Of a DNA stretch of 36,559 nucleotides, positions 35,101-36,559 are shown one piece after another. Each line of letters starts with the position of its first letter. The stretch's first letter is position 1. Origin of the DNA: a virus. Under the pieces are notes generated by a model. The model worked only from the letters and a program-made list of their open reading frames with translations. It made no database searches and was not told the DNA's origin. The stretch is from positions 1-36,559 of the IMG/VR virus record IMGVR_UViG_3300003690_001792; one strand, written 5' to 3'. The position numbers and the translations under genes were made by a program.

Positions 35101-36559
35101 CTGAATTCCCTGAATTCCCTGAGTTCCAGTCGTGCCCTGTATTCCTTGAGTTCCTTGAGCGCCTGTTATACCTTGGATACCTTGAGTGCCAGTTGTGCCT
35201 TGAATTCCTTGTGTGCCTTGTGCGCCTTTATCTCCAGTCCTATTAAATTCTAGGACACATTGCTCTCCAGCACCAAATGGTGGATTACCTGAACCTATTA
35301 CTGGAGTAACATCTATCTTCCAGTATCCTGTAGCTTCAGTAACTCCTGTTACTTGCATCGAAGCATATGAAGCATCAGCACTACCCGCAGATTGTATAAT
35401 TATAGTACCTTCAATAGTACTAGTAGAGTCATCCCATGTATCATACCAGTCTTGCTGGTCTATACCTAAGGCATCCTCATCGTCTATATATAATTGAGTT
35501 ACGGAAGTAAACGTTGCGTGATTTAATCTAAATTCTCCAGCGCCGGGGTCTGCGTCTCCAGTGGAATTATCGAAATCATACCTAGTACCACCTCTTACTC
35601 CCCTAGTTCCTTGGGTACCTTGTGAACCACCAGTTACTACACCTGCTATTCCTTGTATACCTTGTATACCTTGTGTTCCTTGAGCACCTTGAATGCCCTG
35701 AATGCCTTGGGCTCCTGTAGCTCCCTGAGCGCCCGTTGTACCTTGAGTACCTGTAGTTCCCTGTGTGCCTTGAGTACCTGTAGTCCCCTGCGTACCTTGA
35801 GTTCCCTTTATACCTTGAATTCCTTGTGTACCTTGAGTCCCCTGTGTTCCTGTAGTTCCCTGTGTTCCTTGAGTACCAGTAGTTCCCTGTGTTCCCGTAG
35901 TTCCCTGAGTTCCTGTAGTTCCCGTAGTTCCCTGAGTTCCTGTAGTTCCCTGTGTACCAGTAGTTCCCTGTATGCCTTGCGTTCCCTGAGTACCAGTAGT
36001 TCCCTGTATGCCTTGCGTTCCCTGAGTACCAGTAGTCCCCTGTATGCCTTGCGTTCCCTGAGACCCTTTATCTCCCGTTCTATTAAATTCTAAAGTAATT
36101 CTTTCACCATTAGCGAATGGTGGATTAGCTGACCCAACTAATGGGTCCACATCTATCTGGAAATATCCTGCGGCCTCTGTAACTGCATCTACTTCCATAG
36201 ATGCGTATGATGTATCACTGCCATCAGCAGATTGTATGATTATAACGCCTTCTATTGTACTTGAAGAATCGTCCCATGTACGCATCCAAGCTTGTTGGTC
36301 ATTACCGTCTTCATCGGCGTCATTAATAAATATTTTTGTAACACTAGCAAATGTAGTGTGATTAAACCTAATGTCCCCAGCGCCGGGGTTCACATCAGCG
36401 GTAGCCGTGTCGAATGTCCATGCTGTCCCCCCACGATAACCTGTAGTACCAGTCGTACCTTGAGTTCCCTGAATGCCTTGAGTTCCTTGAGTTCCCTGCG
36501 TTCCAGTTGTGCCTTGTGTTCCTGTAGTTCCCTGCGTTCCTGTAGTTCCCTGCGTTCCT
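32161..36559 (-). CDS. Collagen-like fibre protein with five repeated globular domains (5' end outside window)
   Basis: At least 1465 residues, frame open to the right edge. Gly-x-x tracts of GTQGTTGTQGIQG type, very rich in Thr and Gln with almost no Pro, alternate with five homologous globular domains of about 125 residues at 36062-36441, 35222-35605, 34412-34796, 33509-33888 and 32614-32996. Each begins YRGG, has DADPGAGDIRFNHTTF, a Trp-rich DQQAWMRTWDDSSSTIEG strand and ends LEFNRTGDKG. After the last tract there is a short C-terminal domain (HGGTGGTALVGLVPVTWGG...YWPVWIQL). The tracts would form triple helices, giving a long trimeric fibre. It precedes the head-tail connector genes, where capsid decoration genes often lie, so a head or neck fibre is as likely as a tail fibre. 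The in-frame GTG at 36393 is inside domain 1 and is not the real start. Confidence 0.9.
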   Translation of the reverse strand, partial: GTQGTTGTQGTTGTQGTTGTQGTQGTQGIQGTQGTTGTTGYRGGTAWTFDTATADVNPGAGDIRFNHTTFASVTKIFINDADEDGNDQQAWMRTWDDSSSTIEGVIIIQSADGSDTSYASMEVDAVTEAAGYFQIDVDPLVGSANPPFANGERITLEFNRTGDKGSQGTQGIQGTTGTQGTQGIQGTTGTQGTQGIQGTTGTQGTTGTQGTTGTTGTQGTTGTQGTTGTQGTQGTTGTQGTQGTQGIQGIKGTQGTQGTTGTQGTQGTTGTQGTTGAQGATGAQGIQGIQGAQGTQGIQGIQGIAGVVTGGSQGTQGTRGVRGGTRYDFDNSTGDADPGAGEFRLNHATFTSVTQLYIDDEDALGIDQQDWYDTWDDSTSTIEGTIIIQSAGSADASYASMQVTGVTEATGYWKIDVTPVIGSGNPPFGAGEQCVLEFNRTGDKGAQGTQGIQGTTGTQGIQGITGAQGTQGIQGTTGTQGIQGIQGTTGTQGTQGIQGITGTQGTTGTQGTTGTTGTQGTTGTTGTQGTTGTQGTQGTTGTQGTQGTTGTQGTTGTQGTQGTTGTQGTQGTTGTQGTQGIQGIQGTTGYRGGTPYTFDTATADADPGAGDIRFNHTTFTSVDEMYIDDTDEDGNDQQAWFRTWDDSSSTVLGTIIIQSATGSDTSFASLQVTDTEEKSGYFKLDVAPVVGSGNPPFSNGERVTLEFIRTGDKGAQGTQGIQGTTGTQGTQGIQGTTGTQGIQGTTGTQGTTGTQGTTGTQGTTGTQGTTGTQGTTGTQGTQGTTGTQGTQGTQGIQGIKGTQGTQGTTGTQGTTGTTGTQGATGTGGGTGSQGTQGTEGGAASQGTQGIQGTQGTTGTQGIQGIKGDTGDTGTQGTQGTTGTQGTTGTTGYRGGTAWTFDTATADADPGAGDIRFNHTTFASVTKIFIDDTDEDGNDQQAWMRTWDDSSSTIEGVIIIQSADGSDTSYASMEVDTVTEASGYFQIDVDPLVGSGNPPFANGERITLEFNRTGDKGSQGTQGQRGILGTPGSQGTQGITGAGTQGADGAPGPAGSQGTIGTQGVQGKLGDSGAQGTQGTTGAGTQGTTGTQGTTGTQGIQGTTGTQGIQGTTGAGTQGIQGIRGEIGPAGSQGTAGAGTQGTTGTQGTTGTQGTTGAGTQGTTGTQGTTGTTGTQGTTGAGTQGTTGTAGYRGGVNYEFDTSTTDSDPGQGVIRFNHSTSLSVTKIYIDDEDAYGTDMQLFMRSWDDSTATVEGHLVFQSRTSTDGSLFICQVTGITEATGYFKIDVTPVARFADPPFSDEEDIVYYFTRTGDDGSAGSAGSQGTQGITGGGGTGSQGIQGIQGVQGKLGTGTQGTTGTQGTTGTQGTTGAGTQGTTGTTGTQGTTGTTGGAGTQGTQGTSGGGGATIAHGGTGGTALVGLVPVTWGGVSAVEFFDMAGVGMVPDGYLTVAVGPTDYYWPVWIQL
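33509..33888 (-). repeat. Fibre globular domain, copy 4
   Basis: Near-identical to copy 1 at 2553 bp distance, a multiple of three, so recombination between them would remove or add 851 codons in frame. Confidence 0.85.
36062..36441 (-). repeat. Fibre globular domain, copy 1
   Basis: About 370 bp nearly identical to copy 4 (33509-33888). I count roughly 16 differences by eye, far fewer than between other copies. One difference changes the usual ADADPG to ADVNPG. Confidence 0.85.

Noticed and set aside
32329-36093. Long Ser/Cys/Leu-rich open frames on the + strand opposite the fibre gene
   Set aside because: They mirror the repeated Gly-Thr-Gln codons of the collagen-like gene on the other strand and have no start signals; they are antisense shadows.
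32161-36559. CRISPR array, suggested by dense short repeats
   Set aside because: The repeats are imperfect 9-18 bp units in a continuous Gly-x-x coding frame with no spacers of constant length.

Overview
The window is part of the genome of a tailed double-stranded DNA virus, most likely one that infects an archaeon. Direct evidence for a tailed virus is an ordered head-tail connector, tail terminator, tail tube, tail chaperone, tape measure and tail tip series. The archaeal host is an inference. It rests on a family B DNA polymerase with an archaeo-eukaryotic-type primase, perfect archaeal TATA elements (CTTTATATAGG) at two gene junctions, and Shine-Dalgarno sequences of the GGAGGTGAT type before many genes. 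AEP primases and PolB also occur in bacterial phages, so the host is not proven. No tail sheath gene is recognisable, and the tape measure would be about 1746 residues, so a long non-contractile tail is the simplest reading.

Left arm (1-10442, all + strand): replication, nucleotide and modification genes. It begins inside polB, followed by two nuclease genes (HNH and GIY-YIG), one flanked by a 22-bp direct repeat. Next come one or two small proteins, a GT4-type glycosyltransferase, a HAD-like protein with altered catalytic residues, a small protein and an AEP primase. A run of six tightly coupled small genes follows, two of them cysteine-rich. Then come a class I methyltransferase-like protein, a B12-dependent ribonucleotide reductase, and one or two small genes at the convergence point. 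Genes mostly overlap by ATGA, TAATG or TGATG junctions, so this looks like one long operon, possibly re-initiated at the TATA element near 2724.

Right arm (10439-36559, all - strand, read from right to left): virion genes. The order is a giant collagen-like fibre with five paralogous globular domains (open at the right edge), a small membrane-anchored protein, a head-tail connector, a connector carrying an inserted carbohydrate-binding-like sandwich, and a tail terminator. An unrecognised 606-residue protein follows, then two tandem paralogous tail tube proteins behind an archaeal promoter, a hairpin, two tail assembly chaperone frames joined by a canonical -1 slippery heptamer, a tape measure interrupted by a frameshift, and three tail tip or baseplate proteins. 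The two arms converge with stop codons overlapping in a TTAA sequence.

The main points for a second look are the repeat-flanked HNH insertion beside polB, the tape measure frameshift, the slippery heptamer in the chaperones, the doubled tail tube gene, the minihelix-like hairpin, the metallothionein-like micro-protein, the pseudo-HAD protein, and the near-identical domain copies inside the collagen fibre gene.
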